Assembly (NCBI GenBank): GCA_013359265.1
Contig: JABWCD010000002.1
Coordinates: forward strand, 185,230 to 249,229
Direction: 5' to 3'
DNA length: 64,000 bases
Origin: Candidatus Hydrogenedentota bacterium
GTDB taxonomy: Bacteria; Hydrogenedentota; Hydrogenedentia; Hydrogenedentales; SLHB01
The translations under genes and the position numbers were made by a program. Positions within the stretch are counted from its first letter, which is position 1. Every line of letters begins with the position of its first letter. Below are positions 1-8,411 of the stretch, in pieces. The notes beneath the pieces were generated by a model. It did no database searches and was not told the DNA's origin. It worked only from the letters and a program-made list of their open reading frames with translations.

Positions 1-1233
1 GCCAAGCCCCTGCCGGAACATCGCAACAGGATCGACGCCCGCCGCGGGGCTCTCGTAGTGCGAACACCCGCCGCCATGCACGTGGTGGTCCGCGCTGAAC
101 CAGCCCAGTTTCGCGAGGTGAATCCAACGCTTCAATTTGAACGACGCCTCGTGCTCGACGACGCCGTCCGGCACGGTGATCGTTGTCTCTTGCGGCAAAT
201 ACTCTGGCCCACGCGTGTACTCGACGCGATAGGTTCCCGGCGGCAGGCTCACCGTTTCGCCGTCCCCGCGGTAGATTTGTGGCTGGAAGAAGAAGTCAGG
301 GTACTCGTCCTCATCGGCGACGCGCCGCGACGGCAACGGATAGATGCCGGTGAACCGTTGCGTTTTTGTCAACATCGCACCCGGCGGCACGTTCGTGGCC
401 AACTGCGTGCGATAATCCGGCTTGATGCTCCCGGCGTAGTCCTCTTCTTCCGCGAGCCGTTCCACGTCGTCGCTGAACACGAACGAGGCCATCGTGGGCT
501 TGCCGTCGAAATCCTTTACGCGCAACGTCACCTTCACCGCGGGCTTGCACTCGAACAACAAATCGAGGTGATCGCGAAACCCGAGGTCCTGCGTGCCTTG
601 GCCGATGTTAAAACCGAGTTTCGCTTCGCGCTGTCCCGCGTCTTTCGTGTAAATCTCGACGATCGCGTATTCGAGCGGCAGGCCCGACAGCAAGGCGTTC
701 ATGGGCCGGCGATTGTACATCTTGATCTCGAGGAACCGCTGCGCAACCTGTCCGGGCGTCAGCAGGTTGTCCTCCTTTGGGTTTGGCTCGTTGGTGGATC
801 GGTGCAACAGCGGGTCTGCGTTTGGACTCTCCGGCACCAGCTCCGCGCGCGTGCCCGCTTCGTTGTGGACTTTCACCAGGAAACTCTTCCATCCGTTCTG
901 CATGAGCACCCGGTCCGCGGGCCCCGGATGCACCTTCACGCGCATCTCGGGATTGATGTGCACCAGCGCGATGCAATACGGATCGAGGATGCCCTGCACC
1001 GCCGCGGTGGTTTCTTCGGACGGCGCCTTGTCCGCGAGCGCCTTCAGTTTCGCTGCGTCGCCATCGTTCAACTTGCTGCCGAGAAAGGTGAGCGCATCAT
1101 TCAGGCGCAGCGCCTGCGCAACGACCGGCTGCGCATCCACCACGGGTATCTTGTACAATTCCTGCGCAGACGCGACGGCCCCGCCGCACCATGCGGCAAC
1201 CACGACAACACCGAACGAAGATACCCGGCTCAT
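1..1233 (-). CDS. CehA/McbA-like secreted metallohydrolase, 3' truncated by window edge
   Basis: The frame is open from an ATG at 1233 to base 1 without a stop, giving the first 411 residues; the C-terminus lies outside the window. An AGGAG ribosome binding site lies 6-10 bases before the ATG. Residues 1-25 are a signal peptide ending ASAQ. About 350 residues of beta-rich sequence of unknown fold follow. The last visible part holds the motif ADHHVHGGG at 381-389, followed by CSHYESP, which resembles the first metal-binding H-x-H of the PHP-type CehA/McbA metallohydrolases. The rest of that catalytic domain would lie past the edge, so activity and substrate cannot be judged. A long open frame on the opposite strand is a shadow. 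Confidence 0.75.
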   Translation of the reverse strand, partial: MSRVSSFGVVVVAAWCGGAVASAQELYKIPVVDAQPVVAQALRLNDALTFLGSKLNDGDAAKLKALADKAPSEETTAAVQGILDPYCIALVHINPEMRVKVHPGPADRVLMQNGWKSFLVKVHNEAGTRAELVPESPNADPLLHRSTNEPNPKEDNLLTPGQVAQRFLEIKMYNRRPMNALLSGLPLEYAIVEIYTKDAGQREAKLGFNIGQGTQDLGFRDHLDLLFECKPAVKVTLRVKDFDGKPTMASFVFSDDVERLAEEEDYAGSIKPDYRTQLATNVPPGAMLTKTQRFTGIYPLPSRRVADEDEYPDFFFQPQIYRGDGETVSLPPGTYRVEYTRGPEYLPQETTITVPDGVVEHEASFKLKRWIHLAKLGWFSADHHVHGGGCSHYESPAAGVDPVAMFRQGLG

Positions 1234-1367
1234 AGGTCGCTCCTGAGTAATAGGAGGGCGGGCTTTCAAACCCGCCGCATGCCCCTCATCCAATCGGCAG
1301 GTTCAAAAACCCGCCCGCCGACGATCGCCTCGGCTGAACGAGTCCGCGGACATCGCGGCGCCCGTCG

Positions 1368-1910
1368 CTACTCCGATTTCTTGTCCGGCTTGCTCGCGGC
1401 CGGTTCGCTGTTCGTGCCGGTAGCGGCGGGAGCCGGTTGGCTGGCCGGCTCTTCCGCCTCCGTGCGCGTCCACACCGTCGATCGCCCGAACGCCGGCACG
1501 CCAATGTAACCGCGCACGTCGAGCGTCTTCTCGTCCTTCAACTTCATCGTGCACTTATAGGTTTTGCCGCTCTCGGGATCGTAAATCGTGCCGCCGCTCC
1601 AAGCGCCCGATCCGTCCCACGAGAAGTCCTTCAACAAGGCCAGCCCCACGATCGGGTCTTTCTGCTTGGCAGGATCCGGATTCTTCGAGTCACGTTTCGG
1701 CTGGCCGGGCTCGGGCGAACCGGGTTCCTGGTTCGGCTCCTTCAGCCAGATAATTTTCCCGTTATACTTCTCGCCTTCCTTCTTAATCTCGATCTTCGAG
1801 TCCCCGCCGTCCGTCAGCCATACGCCGGCCACATCGTCCGCCTTCACTTCGGCGTGCGCCGCACCCAACACAAACGCAATGGCCAAACCCGCAATAAACA
1901 GCTTTCTCAT
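1368..1910 (-). CDS. DUF2147 secreted protein
   Basis: A 180-residue protein with a clear signal peptide (residues 1-20, ending AHAEV). The body shows the DUF2147 pattern: GVWLTDGGDSKIEI near residue 29, a GKIIWLKEP strand, a DSKNPDPAKQKDPIVG segment, the W-S-G-G-x-I-Y-D-P-E-S-G-K-T-Y block, and a closing VRGYIGVPAFGRSTVWTR. The family is small, exported and beta-barrel-like (lipocalin-like), with no established reaction. The tail after residue 155 is low-complexity (Pro/Ala/Glu/Lys) and looks disordered. It lies 134 bases upstream of the metallohydrolase gene on the same strand, so the two may be co-transcribed. Confidence 0.85.
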   Translation of the reverse strand: MRKLFIAGLAIAFVLGAAHAEVKADDVAGVWLTDGGDSKIEIKKEGEKYNGKIIWLKEPNQEPGSPEPGQPKRDSKNPDPAKQKDPIVGLALLKDFSWDGSGAWSGGTIYDPESGKTYKCTMKLKDEKTLDVRGYIGVPAFGRSTVWTRTEAEEPASQPAPAATGTNSEPAASKPDKKSE

Positions 1911-2064
1911 GACGCGATACTCCTCTACAAAACGAATAGTGTCACCTGAAGATGGCTAGGCAGTTGGATGCCCGAGACCAGTATGTCCGTTTACCCGCCA
2001 AAGCGCAATTTGTCTGCCCGTATCAAATCACACTTGCGGATACCGTGCTAACATCCCCTTGAAA

Positions 2065-2083
2065 CCCCCTTCAACGTAGGGGG
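2065..2083. terminator. Short hairpin downstream of the glycosyltransferase gene
   Basis: CCCCCT (2065-2070) and AGGGGG (2078-2083) form a 6-bp stem with a 7-base loop. It lies in the 296-base gap 1911-2206, downstream of the minus-strand gene ending at 2207. Read on the minus strand only a weak TTTC follows, so termination is uncertain. Nothing else is recognisable in the gap. Confidence 0.3.
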
Positions 2084-2206
2084 AATTAGTTCAGCGCGAA
2101 CGTTGTCGTATTGCGATTCTTAATGTCACCCTCTAAATGGGGATTCCTGGGGATGTAAGAAAGTCCTTCACCTGCAAACTGTGTGTGCGCTCAATCTTGA
2201 ATCGCT

Positions 2207-4552
2207 CTAGTAATGCCGCGACGCGCCGTACCAATTGCTGCTGCCATGATCGAGATGGAGCACGGGGGTTCCATCGAGGCGGTATTCCATGCCGAAGGCG
2301 TCGCGCATGTCCTTTCCAAATTTCCAGTCCGCGCCCTCGAAATGGTGGAGTTCTTCGTAGCGCACTCGATCGAGGCACTCGCGCCGCACGCACTGGCAAT
2401 ACCCGACGGGTACGCCGTCTGCCTCGCGCATGCGATACTCGCCCGCGCCCTCGAGTAGTTCGTGCCACGACTCCCAGGGCGTGATGTCGCCGAGCAGCAC
2501 GCGCGCGGTCGTTTCGCGCGACAACATCTTGCGGCCATCGGGGATTGCGAATTTGCAGTCGGCGGGAAGCGCCGTCAATCGCGCCAGCATGTCCGGCGCG
2601 AGGACAATGTCCGCATCGAGCACCATTACCCAGTCGCCGCGCGCTTTGTCCAGACACTCGTTCAGCATCAGCCCTTTGGTGTTCGCGAACTCCGGAGCGA
2701 ACGGTGTCGGCACAATCGTGAGACTCGGATAGGCCAACTGCATGCTGTCGATAACATCGTTGGTCGCGTCGAGTCCGGGCACGAAGGCGACGATGACTTC
2801 GACGCCGTCCATCGAAATCCCCTGCTGGTGCGCGATGTTGCGCAGGCTCGCCTGCAAGCGCCGGGAATATCGCGTGCAGACGATCACGATCGAAACGAGA
2901 TACTCGCTATCGGGAACGCGGGTTTCGCCGGGTTGCCAGATGTAGACCGCTTGTGTGCCGATGGTGCCATCAATGTTCCACGCGGCGATGCGTGGCTCGA
3001 TTCCCTTACCCAAGCGCGTAGGCGCATAGAACTGGCCTACAAACTCGGCGGGCCGAATCGCTTGGCCGTCGCGCAGGAACGCGTACTGGCCGTCCGACTC
3101 CACGTGCAGCACGACCCGGTGCGTGAACGCTGTCATGGGACAGAGCAGTCTGCAGCCGCGTCCCAACGCGAACCCGATGTAGTCCGCGATGCCGCCGCCA
3201 AACGTAACGGACAGCGTGAAGGGCGGATCGAGGCGTGCGAGGGGCGTGCTGAGCTTTTCGCCGCCCGCGAACGAAAACCAGCGAAGGCTTCCCGGCAACT
3301 GCCAACTCCATGTGCCGTCGACCTTGTACTCGAACGAATCGATCTCGCGCGCAGGCGGTGTGTTGGTCACGATGGCATTCGCGTGCTGGGCGATCTCGCT
3401 GGGAGCGCTCATTGCATCCCGCCGCGCCGCGTCCAGTGGGTCGTAGTACTTATGCTGTGCGCGCGAGAAGAACAGCGGATCGACAATGTCCTCGCCCGGC
3501 AGCGAGACAATGGCGAGGCCGGGCAGATTGCGTTCGATCGGAGCGGCGCCTGCGCAGATTCTTCGCAAGCGGCACGTCCCGCAGACGGGACCACGCGCCG
3601 CCAGTCGCGCGGCGCGCTGCCGCTCAACCTCCAGTTCCGCTTCCGCGGGCGACGCCGGAAGCGCCGCGCGCCGGTGCCGTGTGAGTTTATGGAGCGCCCA
3701 AACCCGTGCGCGCACCCAGGCGTGGTCCATCACCCACGGCAGCAGAATGCGATCGATGGGGTTGTTCGTAGAAGTGTGCTGCCCGAGCCGCATCATGATC
3801 GCGAGGCGTACCCACATGGGATCGCGGCGAAACAGCGCCGCCGCCAGCGCAAACGGCTCGCGCTTGTACTGCTGATGATCGAGGAAGTACTGCGGCCCGT
3901 TGACGACGTGCGCCCAGAGGTCATTGGGAATTGCGCAAAATGGAAAACCGACGAGGTTCACCTCGATACCGCGGGACGCCAGGTCCCCTGCAAGCTCGGC
4001 CGCGAGCTTCGCGCTCATGTCGCTGTGCAACGCGTTGCGCGCGGGCGGCGCCGTCGAAAACGGATCGGCTGCCACGATGTTCACGGCGCACGCGCGCGCG
4101 AGGAGCTCCCCCGCGCGCGCGATGTTGATTCCGCTGTCGAACGGCGCATCGAGCTGGACGCGGGCGCGCAACCCGGCCTGTTCGCAGGTGCGCAGCCACA
4201 CGTCGAGTTCCGCGAAATCCGGGTGCGGCGTACACAGGCACATGTCCCAGAGTTGAGCGGTGCGCAACGACGCTGCGGACGGCGGCGCACCCGTGCAATC
4301 GACCCGGAGAGAGAGCCGCACGTCGAGCGCCTCGGCAGGAGCATGAAGTAGGCGCAGGGTCTCACAGTCGTCCGCGCGCGCAATTACATCGACCTTCTCG
4401 CATTTGAATACGGCGCGGTTCAGGCGAAGCCACTGTTCGAGCGTAGGCGCGGGCACGGATTTGCTGCGCGCGTTGCGCGCAAACACAATGCCCCGCGCAG
4501 GGCCGATGCGTTCTATTGTGGAGTCGTTGTCTGTCACGCCGGTTGCGCTCAT
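2207..4552 (-). CDS. Glycosyltransferase family 2 fused to a degenerate radical-SAM-like N-terminal half
   Basis: The start at 4552 was chosen because upstream in-frame sequence overlaps the neighbouring reductase gene; it gives 781 residues. Residues 553-781 are a GT2 (GT-A fold) domain: SIVIVCTRYSRR opens the first strand and VLDADIVL (645-652) carries the D-x-D that binds metal and sugar nucleotide. Residues about 30-340 resemble the latter half of a radical SAM barrel: GFPFCAIP at 202-209 and a SPASM-like cysteine group C324-G-T-C327-x5-C333-A-G. The CxxxCxxC triad that would bind the catalytic iron-sulfur cluster is absent. Residues 400-550 are a beta-rich linker. It may be a sugar transferase using the first half for peptide or glycan recognition; substrate unknown. 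Confidence 0.7.
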   Translation of the reverse strand: MSATGVTDNDSTIERIGPARGIVFARNARSKSVPAPTLEQWLRLNRAVFKCEKVDVIARADDCETLRLLHAPAEALDVRLSLRVDCTGAPPSAASLRTAQLWDMCLCTPHPDFAELDVWLRTCEQAGLRARVQLDAPFDSGINIARAGELLARACAVNIVAADPFSTAPPARNALHSDMSAKLAAELAGDLASRGIEVNLVGFPFCAIPNDLWAHVVNGPQYFLDHQQYKREPFALAAALFRRDPMWVRLAIMMRLGQHTSTNNPIDRILLPWVMDHAWVRARVWALHKLTRHRRAALPASPAEAELEVERQRAARLAARGPVCGTCRLRRICAGAAPIERNLPGLAIVSLPGEDIVDPLFFSRAQHKYYDPLDAARRDAMSAPSEIAQHANAIVTNTPPAREIDSFEYKVDGTWSWQLPGSLRWFSFAGGEKLSTPLARLDPPFTLSVTFGGGIADYIGFALGRGCRLLCPMTAFTHRVVLHVESDGQYAFLRDGQAIRPAEFVGQFYAPTRLGKGIEPRIAAWNIDGTIGTQAVYIWQPGETRVPDSEYLVSIVIVCTRYSRRLQASLRNIAHQQGISMDGVEVIVAFVPGLDATNDVIDSMQLAYPSLTIVPTPFAPEFANTKGLMLNECLDKARGDWVMVLDADIVLAPDMLARLTALPADCKFAIPDGRKMLSRETTARVLLGDITPWESWHELLEGAGEYRMREADGVPVGYCQCVRRECLDRVRYEELHHFEGADWKFGKDMRDAFGMEYRLDGTPVLHLDHGSSNWYGASRHY

Positions 4553-4596
4553 GGTGTGAAGGTCAGAAACGGTATTGTGTCCTGAAATCGGCCCGA

Positions 4597-5592
4597 TTAG
4601 CGAATTCGGCTCTCGGCTTCCGGCAGCCACATGTCGGCGTTGCGGCCAAAGTAGTCTCTGAGGGGCCGTGTCGCGGAGTCCAGCGCCGCCAGCGCATCCG
4701 CTGACAGCGTCAAGCTGGCGGCATCGGTGTTTCGCTGCAATTGATCCGGTCTGCGCGCGCCGGTAATAACGCTCGTGATCGAAGGCTGCGCAATGGCCCA
4801 CGCCAACGCGATGTTCGCCATCGGCTGGCCAAGACCCTCGGCGATGCGCTCAATCGCGCGCAGTGCGGTGAACGTCACGTCCTCGCATCCGGTTTCGCCG
4901 TGGCGCGTGCCCTCGCGGGAACCGGCGAAGTGGCGCGTCCGCCTGCGCGCGACGGGCACTTCGTCCGGGGATTTCCAGCGGCCCGCGAGCAGCCCCTGCA
5001 TCAGCGGCATGTACGCCAGCACGCCGCAACCGCGCCGCTCGCACGCGGGAAGAATCTCCCGCTCGATGGCGCGAAACAGGAGGTTGTAGCCGAGTTGGTT
5101 CGACACGCAACCGCCCGCGGCAAACCATGCATCGAGGTCTGTGACGCCGAAATTCGACACGCCGATATGGCGAATCTTGCCTTCGTCGCGCAGCGCCGCG
5201 AGTGTCGCGTAAACATCGTCAAATGCGACGTCGCGCGGCGGCCAATGGACTTGATAGAGATCGAGATAGTGCGTGCCGAGGCGTTGCAAGCTGTCTTCGC
5301 ACGCGTTGCGCAGGAGCGGAGGCGAACACTTGTCCGGCCACACTTTCGACGCCACAAGTACGCGGGCGCGCTTCGCGCCAAGCGCTCTGCCCAATAGGCG
5401 CTCCGATTCACCCTTCCCATACATCTCCGCCGTATCGAACAGGTTAATCCCCGCGTCGATTGCGGCGTCGATGGTCCTTTGCGTGTCTGTGGCGTCGTCC
5501 ACGCCCCAATACGCCGCGTCCCCAATCTGCCACGCACCGAAGGACAGCACGGAGACGGCAAGGTCGTTAACGCCGAGATTTTTGTACTTCAT
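4597..5592 (-). CDS. Aldo/keto reductase
   Basis: A full-length 331-residue aldo/keto reductase. It begins with the family's opening beta-hairpin (YKNLGVNDLAVSVLSFGAW) and carries the catalytic tetrad region: D-T-A-E-M-Y-G near residue 54 (Asp and Tyr), VASKVW near 81 (Lys) and QVHWPP near 116 (His). The C-terminal NADP-binding signature is present as ITSVITGARRPDQLQRN. The family reduces aldehydes and ketones or acts on sugar carbonyls with NAD(P)H in the cytosol; the substrate cannot be read from sequence. The ATG overlaps the stop of the upstream methyltransferase gene in an ATGA, so translation is probably coupled. Confidence 0.92.
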   Translation of the reverse strand: MKYKNLGVNDLAVSVLSFGAWQIGDAAYWGVDDATDTQRTIDAAIDAGINLFDTAEMYGKGESERLLGRALGAKRARVLVASKVWPDKCSPPLLRNACEDSLQRLGTHYLDLYQVHWPPRDVAFDDVYATLAALRDEGKIRHIGVSNFGVTDLDAWFAAGGCVSNQLGYNLLFRAIEREILPACERRGCGVLAYMPLMQGLLAGRWKSPDEVPVARRRTRHFAGSREGTRHGETGCEDVTFTALRAIERIAEGLGQPMANIALAWAIAQPSITSVITGARRPDQLQRNTDAASLTLSADALAALDSATRPLRDYFGRNADMWLPEAESRIR

Positions 5593-6569
5593 TTCCTTTT
5601 AGGGGAAGCAGGTCTTTGCGTCGTTACTTTCGATCGGCCGCTGCGCCGTGTGGGCTTTGCGGCGTAGGCGGCCCGTTCCTCATGCACCTTTGGAGTAGCG
5701 GTTCCCGCCGCCGCGTGCCGGAAGAACTCGATGTGAATGTCGGAAAACAGGCTTACTCCTTCTTCGTTCAAACGCTGAAGGGAAGCCTTGCAGTAGTCGG
5801 GGTCGATCTCGACACCGATGCTGTTCCGTTCTGCCTTAAGTGCCGCCAGCATTGTGCTGCCGGTGCCCGAAAACGGATCGAGTACCGTATCTCCCCAGAA
5901 CGAAAACATTCTGACTAATCTGTATGCGAGTTCGAATGGAAAGGGCGCCGGATGGTTTCTTGTCGAAGCGCCGCTAAGCGTCCAGAACTGGCGGAACCAC
6001 TTCTCGTATTCGGCTTTCTTGATCATACTTTTTTCGCGCTGCTCAAGAGTTGGCGTCCGGTATCCGCCAGGCTTGCGCTGCATCAGTATGAACTCGATAT
6101 CGTTCTTGATTATGGCGTTTGGCTCATAAGGCTTTCCGAGAAAGCCCGAACCGCTGCCGTTGACTTCGTACTGGGCATTCGCAATCTTGTGCCAGATTAT
6201 TGGATTGAGGTTGTCAAACCCGATCCTCCGGCATTGCACGCAGATGTCGGCGTGTAGCGGGACCACAACGTGCCGCCCGTTCTTTCGGCGAGAAAGGCAC
6301 ACGTCGCCGACGACGCAAACCATTCGGCCGCCCGGAACGAGCGCCCGATACGCCTCGCGCCAGACCATACCCAATTGGAGAAGAAAATCCTCATAGTCCT
6401 CGACGTGGCCAAGTTGGGCGGCGTTTTGGTTGTACTCTTTTAGCGTCCAATACGGAGGTGAAGTCACCACCAGATGTACGGACTCGTCCGCTACAAATGG
6501 CATGTGACGGGCGTCAGCCTGAATGAGCCGATGCGTTGTTATGAGACGCTTCTCGACATGTGTCGTCAC
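5589..6569 (-). CDS. DNA methyltransferase of a type II restriction-modification system
   Basis: 326 residues with the amino-methyltransferase motifs in beta-class order: motif IV TSPPYW at 36-41 (catalytic, flips the target base) comes first, and motif I DPFSGTGST (231-239, AdoMet binding) near the C-terminus with VEIDPDYC just after it. The T/S-PPY(W) form is found in both N4-cytosine and N6-adenine enzymes, so the modified base is undecided. The last 40 residues are Arg/Lys/Ala-rich and may contact DNA. It starts 9 bases after the stop of the endonuclease gene, whose product it should protect against, and its stop overlaps the next gene's start in an ATGA. Confidence 0.9.
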   Translation of the reverse strand: MTTHVEKRLITTHRLIQADARHMPFVADESVHLVVTSPPYWTLKEYNQNAAQLGHVEDYEDFLLQLGMVWREAYRALVPGGRMVCVVGDVCLSRRKNGRHVVVPLHADICVQCRRIGFDNLNPIIWHKIANAQYEVNGSGSGFLGKPYEPNAIIKNDIEFILMQRKPGGYRTPTLEQREKSMIKKAEYEKWFRQFWTLSGASTRNHPAPFPFELAYRLVRMFSFWGDTVLDPFSGTGSTMLAALKAERNSIGVEIDPDYCKASLQRLNEEGVSLFSDIHIEFFRHAAAGTATPKVHEERAAYAAKPTRRSGRSKVTTQRPASPKRK

Positions 6570-6578
6570 GAATGCATC

Positions 6579-7283
6579 CTATCGCACGCACGCGCTGATG
6601 TGCGCGCAGAGCGAGGCTGAAAATCCGTCAAATGAAAGGTCATCTGCCGGCTCACTGTACTTCCCCGAATCGATTGCGTTCGACCGCGACGTAAGGAAGA
6701 GCGCCGCGCTGTAGTGTCTTTCCCTCACGAGCTTCCTGCAAAACAATTCATAGCGCCTCGAGTACGACGCTCCGTCGAATTCCGGCAACACCTTGAAGTG
6801 TGGCTCCCGCACCGCGACCGGGCTGTTTGTCCGGGGGCTATCTTCCAACAGCATAATATATCCGAGCCACGGAGTGATTGTTTTGTTCAGCGCCCCCTCG
6901 CGAAACGCGGTCCACAAATCCAATGCGCTGCCCATCGCTTCTTCCGTCCGGTTGTTGAAGTTGTTGCCAAACGACCCGACATGAGATTTCGCTTCGATCG
7001 CGAAGATGAGTTGTTCCTTATGGACGCCGAGCACGTCCCACTCTTTAGTGGGACGAAAATACCCCGGCAACTCGACTTTACGGTTCATGAACACACAATC
7101 GGCTGGAAGACCGGCGCAGCGCGCCAGTTTTGCGATCAGCTCGACAAACCCGTCCATCTGCTTTCCACCGGTAACGGCGCTACGGTTCCCCCGATCTCTT
7201 CCGCCTGCTTCGCTCTGTTTTAGCGCCTGGGCGGACCTCGTGCTCCAGAAATGGGATACAGCCTGTTGAACGTCTCTATTCAT
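6579..7283 (-). CDS. PaeR7I/XhoI-type restriction endonuclease
   Basis: The ATG at 7283 gives 234 residues, close to the 246 of PaeR7I. Several blocks match my memory of that family: GNRSAVTGGKQMDGF (32-46), LPGYFRPTKEWD (72-83), EAKS (97-100), GNNFNNRTEEAMGSA (106-120) and VREPHFKVLPEF. D83, E97 and K99 form the expected PD-(D/E)xK nuclease core. Family members cut C^TCGAG, so that is the predicted site. A longer in-frame extension upstream has no family resemblance and was not used. The gene directly precedes its methyltransferase. The CTCGAG at 6757-6762 lies inside this gene, so the modification enzyme must be active in the host. Confidence 0.88.
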   Translation of the reverse strand: MNRDVQQAVSHFWSTRSAQALKQSEAGGRDRGNRSAVTGGKQMDGFVELIAKLARCAGLPADCVFMNRKVELPGYFRPTKEWDVLGVHKEQLIFAIEAKSHVGSFGNNFNNRTEEAMGSALDLWTAFREGALNKTITPWLGYIMLLEDSPRTNSPVAVREPHFKVLPEFDGASYSRRYELFCRKLVRERHYSAALFLTSRSNAIDSGKYSEPADDLSFDGFSASLCAHISACVR

Positions 7284-7351
7284 GGAATGACACGTCCAAT
7301 CAAGTTCTGTATTTGGGTTGCTTCCATACTCTTTACCGGAGTCTCGTGAAA

Positions 7352-8314
7352 TCAATTCGTCTCGATGGAGAACGCGTCGCTCTTGTCGCCGATGCCGTTC
7401 TTGTTGTCCAGCACGCGGATGCGGTAGTCGGAACCAGCCGGAAGGCTGGAGGGCACGTCCCATGTGAACTTCTTGTTGTACTTCGCCTTTTTCTCGATCG
7501 TTTCGATCTTGTTTTGTCCCTGGAACAGGTCGATGCGGACTTTCTTGTTGATATTGCCGGAGAAGTTCCACCTGATATCGAATGATGTGCCCGTGTGAAT
7601 CTGACTGCCGCTGTCGGGTTTTGTGACGGTGATCGATTTCGGCCCGCCGTCCACGGCAAACGATTCGCCGGCGTTATTGGTGACGGTGCCGCCGTCGGTA
7701 TCGACGACGTAGTCGGCGTTGTTCGCCGTGCTCAACGCGCTGCTCGCAAGCGTGCATACGAAGGGCGCCGCGGCGTCGGGGTACTTCACCGATGACGCCA
7801 GCGGTTCCGGGTGTGGGGGGCCGAACTGGCCGTCCGAGTCGTTGTCAAGGCCGCCGGTGGTCGACCCGGTGTACGCGCTGCCGCCCCACGCGAACGACCA
7901 GAGGATTTCGCCATCGTCTTCCTCGAAAGTCACGCGGCCCGCGGCAAAGTACGAGTCGGGAATCCGATTCGTGAGCGTGAAGTCCGGTTCGCAATTCGGC
8001 GTCGTGAGCGCGTCGAACGCGGCAGTCGTCAACAGTACACGGTCGCCGGTCGACCCGTTCGGGACGCTGGAATTGAAATCGAACAGCGTGATCGGGTTCG
8101 CACCCGTCGCGTCGTATGCCTTCAATTTTGTCCCGGCCAGAAAATTCTGTGTCCCGCTGCGCATGCGTAGTTGGATGGCTTGCGCCTCCGTGTCGCCGTT
8201 TACGGAACCCACGACAGTCTCGATTTGCATGAGATGGTGAAGCGCGAAGCACGGCGCCGCGAACACGAGCGCGATTGCGGCGGCAAGCGCCGCGCGCAGA
8301 ATACTGCTGGACAT
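7352..8314 (-). CDS. Secreted protein with C-terminal Kre9/KNH-like domain
   Basis: An ATG at 8314 is preceded by GGAGG at 8 bases; a GTG 15 bases further up overlaps that site and was rejected. The 320-residue product has a signal peptide (1-24, ending CFALHH). Residues 25-215 are a beta-rich region with many Asp/Gly/Thr and an LDNDSDGQFGPP loop that may bind calcium. The last 90 residues (ITVTKPDSG...IRWNFSGN...VRIDLFQ...YRIRVLDN) match the Ser-Thr-rich GPI-anchored/KNH-like beta-sandwich found repeatedly in secreted proteins of this bacterial group. No enzyme motif is seen; a surface or extracellular role is inferred. Confidence 0.75.
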   Translation of the reverse strand: MSSSILRAALAAAIALVFAAPCFALHHLMQIETVVGSVNGDTEAQAIQLRMRSGTQNFLAGTKLKAYDATGANPITLFDFNSSVPNGSTGDRVLLTTAAFDALTTPNCEPDFTLTNRIPDSYFAAGRVTFEEDDGEILWSFAWGGSAYTGSTTGGLDNDSDGQFGPPHPEPLASSVKYPDAAAPFVCTLASSALSTANNADYVVDTDGGTVTNNAGESFAVDGGPKSITVTKPDSGSQIHTGTSFDIRWNFSGNINKKVRIDLFQGQNKIETIEKKAKYNKKFTWDVPSSLPAGSDYRIRVLDNKNGIGDKSDAFSIETN

Positions 8315-8411
8315 GAATCGGACCTCCACGGTTGGATTTCGGCGCAGCCGGACTCACCCGTTCGCCACTATAGGGGGGACGACCGTATTGCGCAAGAGGT
8401 CCGCTTCAGGC

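Noticed and set aside
58..1509. A 483-codon open frame on the plus strand
   Set aside because: It is antisense to the metallohydrolase and DUF2147 genes, is Arg/His-rich with no family resemblance, and reflects the third-position GC bias of the real genes.
2462..4351. A 629-codon open frame opposite the glycosyltransferase gene
   Set aside because: Arg-rich composition with no motifs; the minus-strand gene has clear GT2 signatures.
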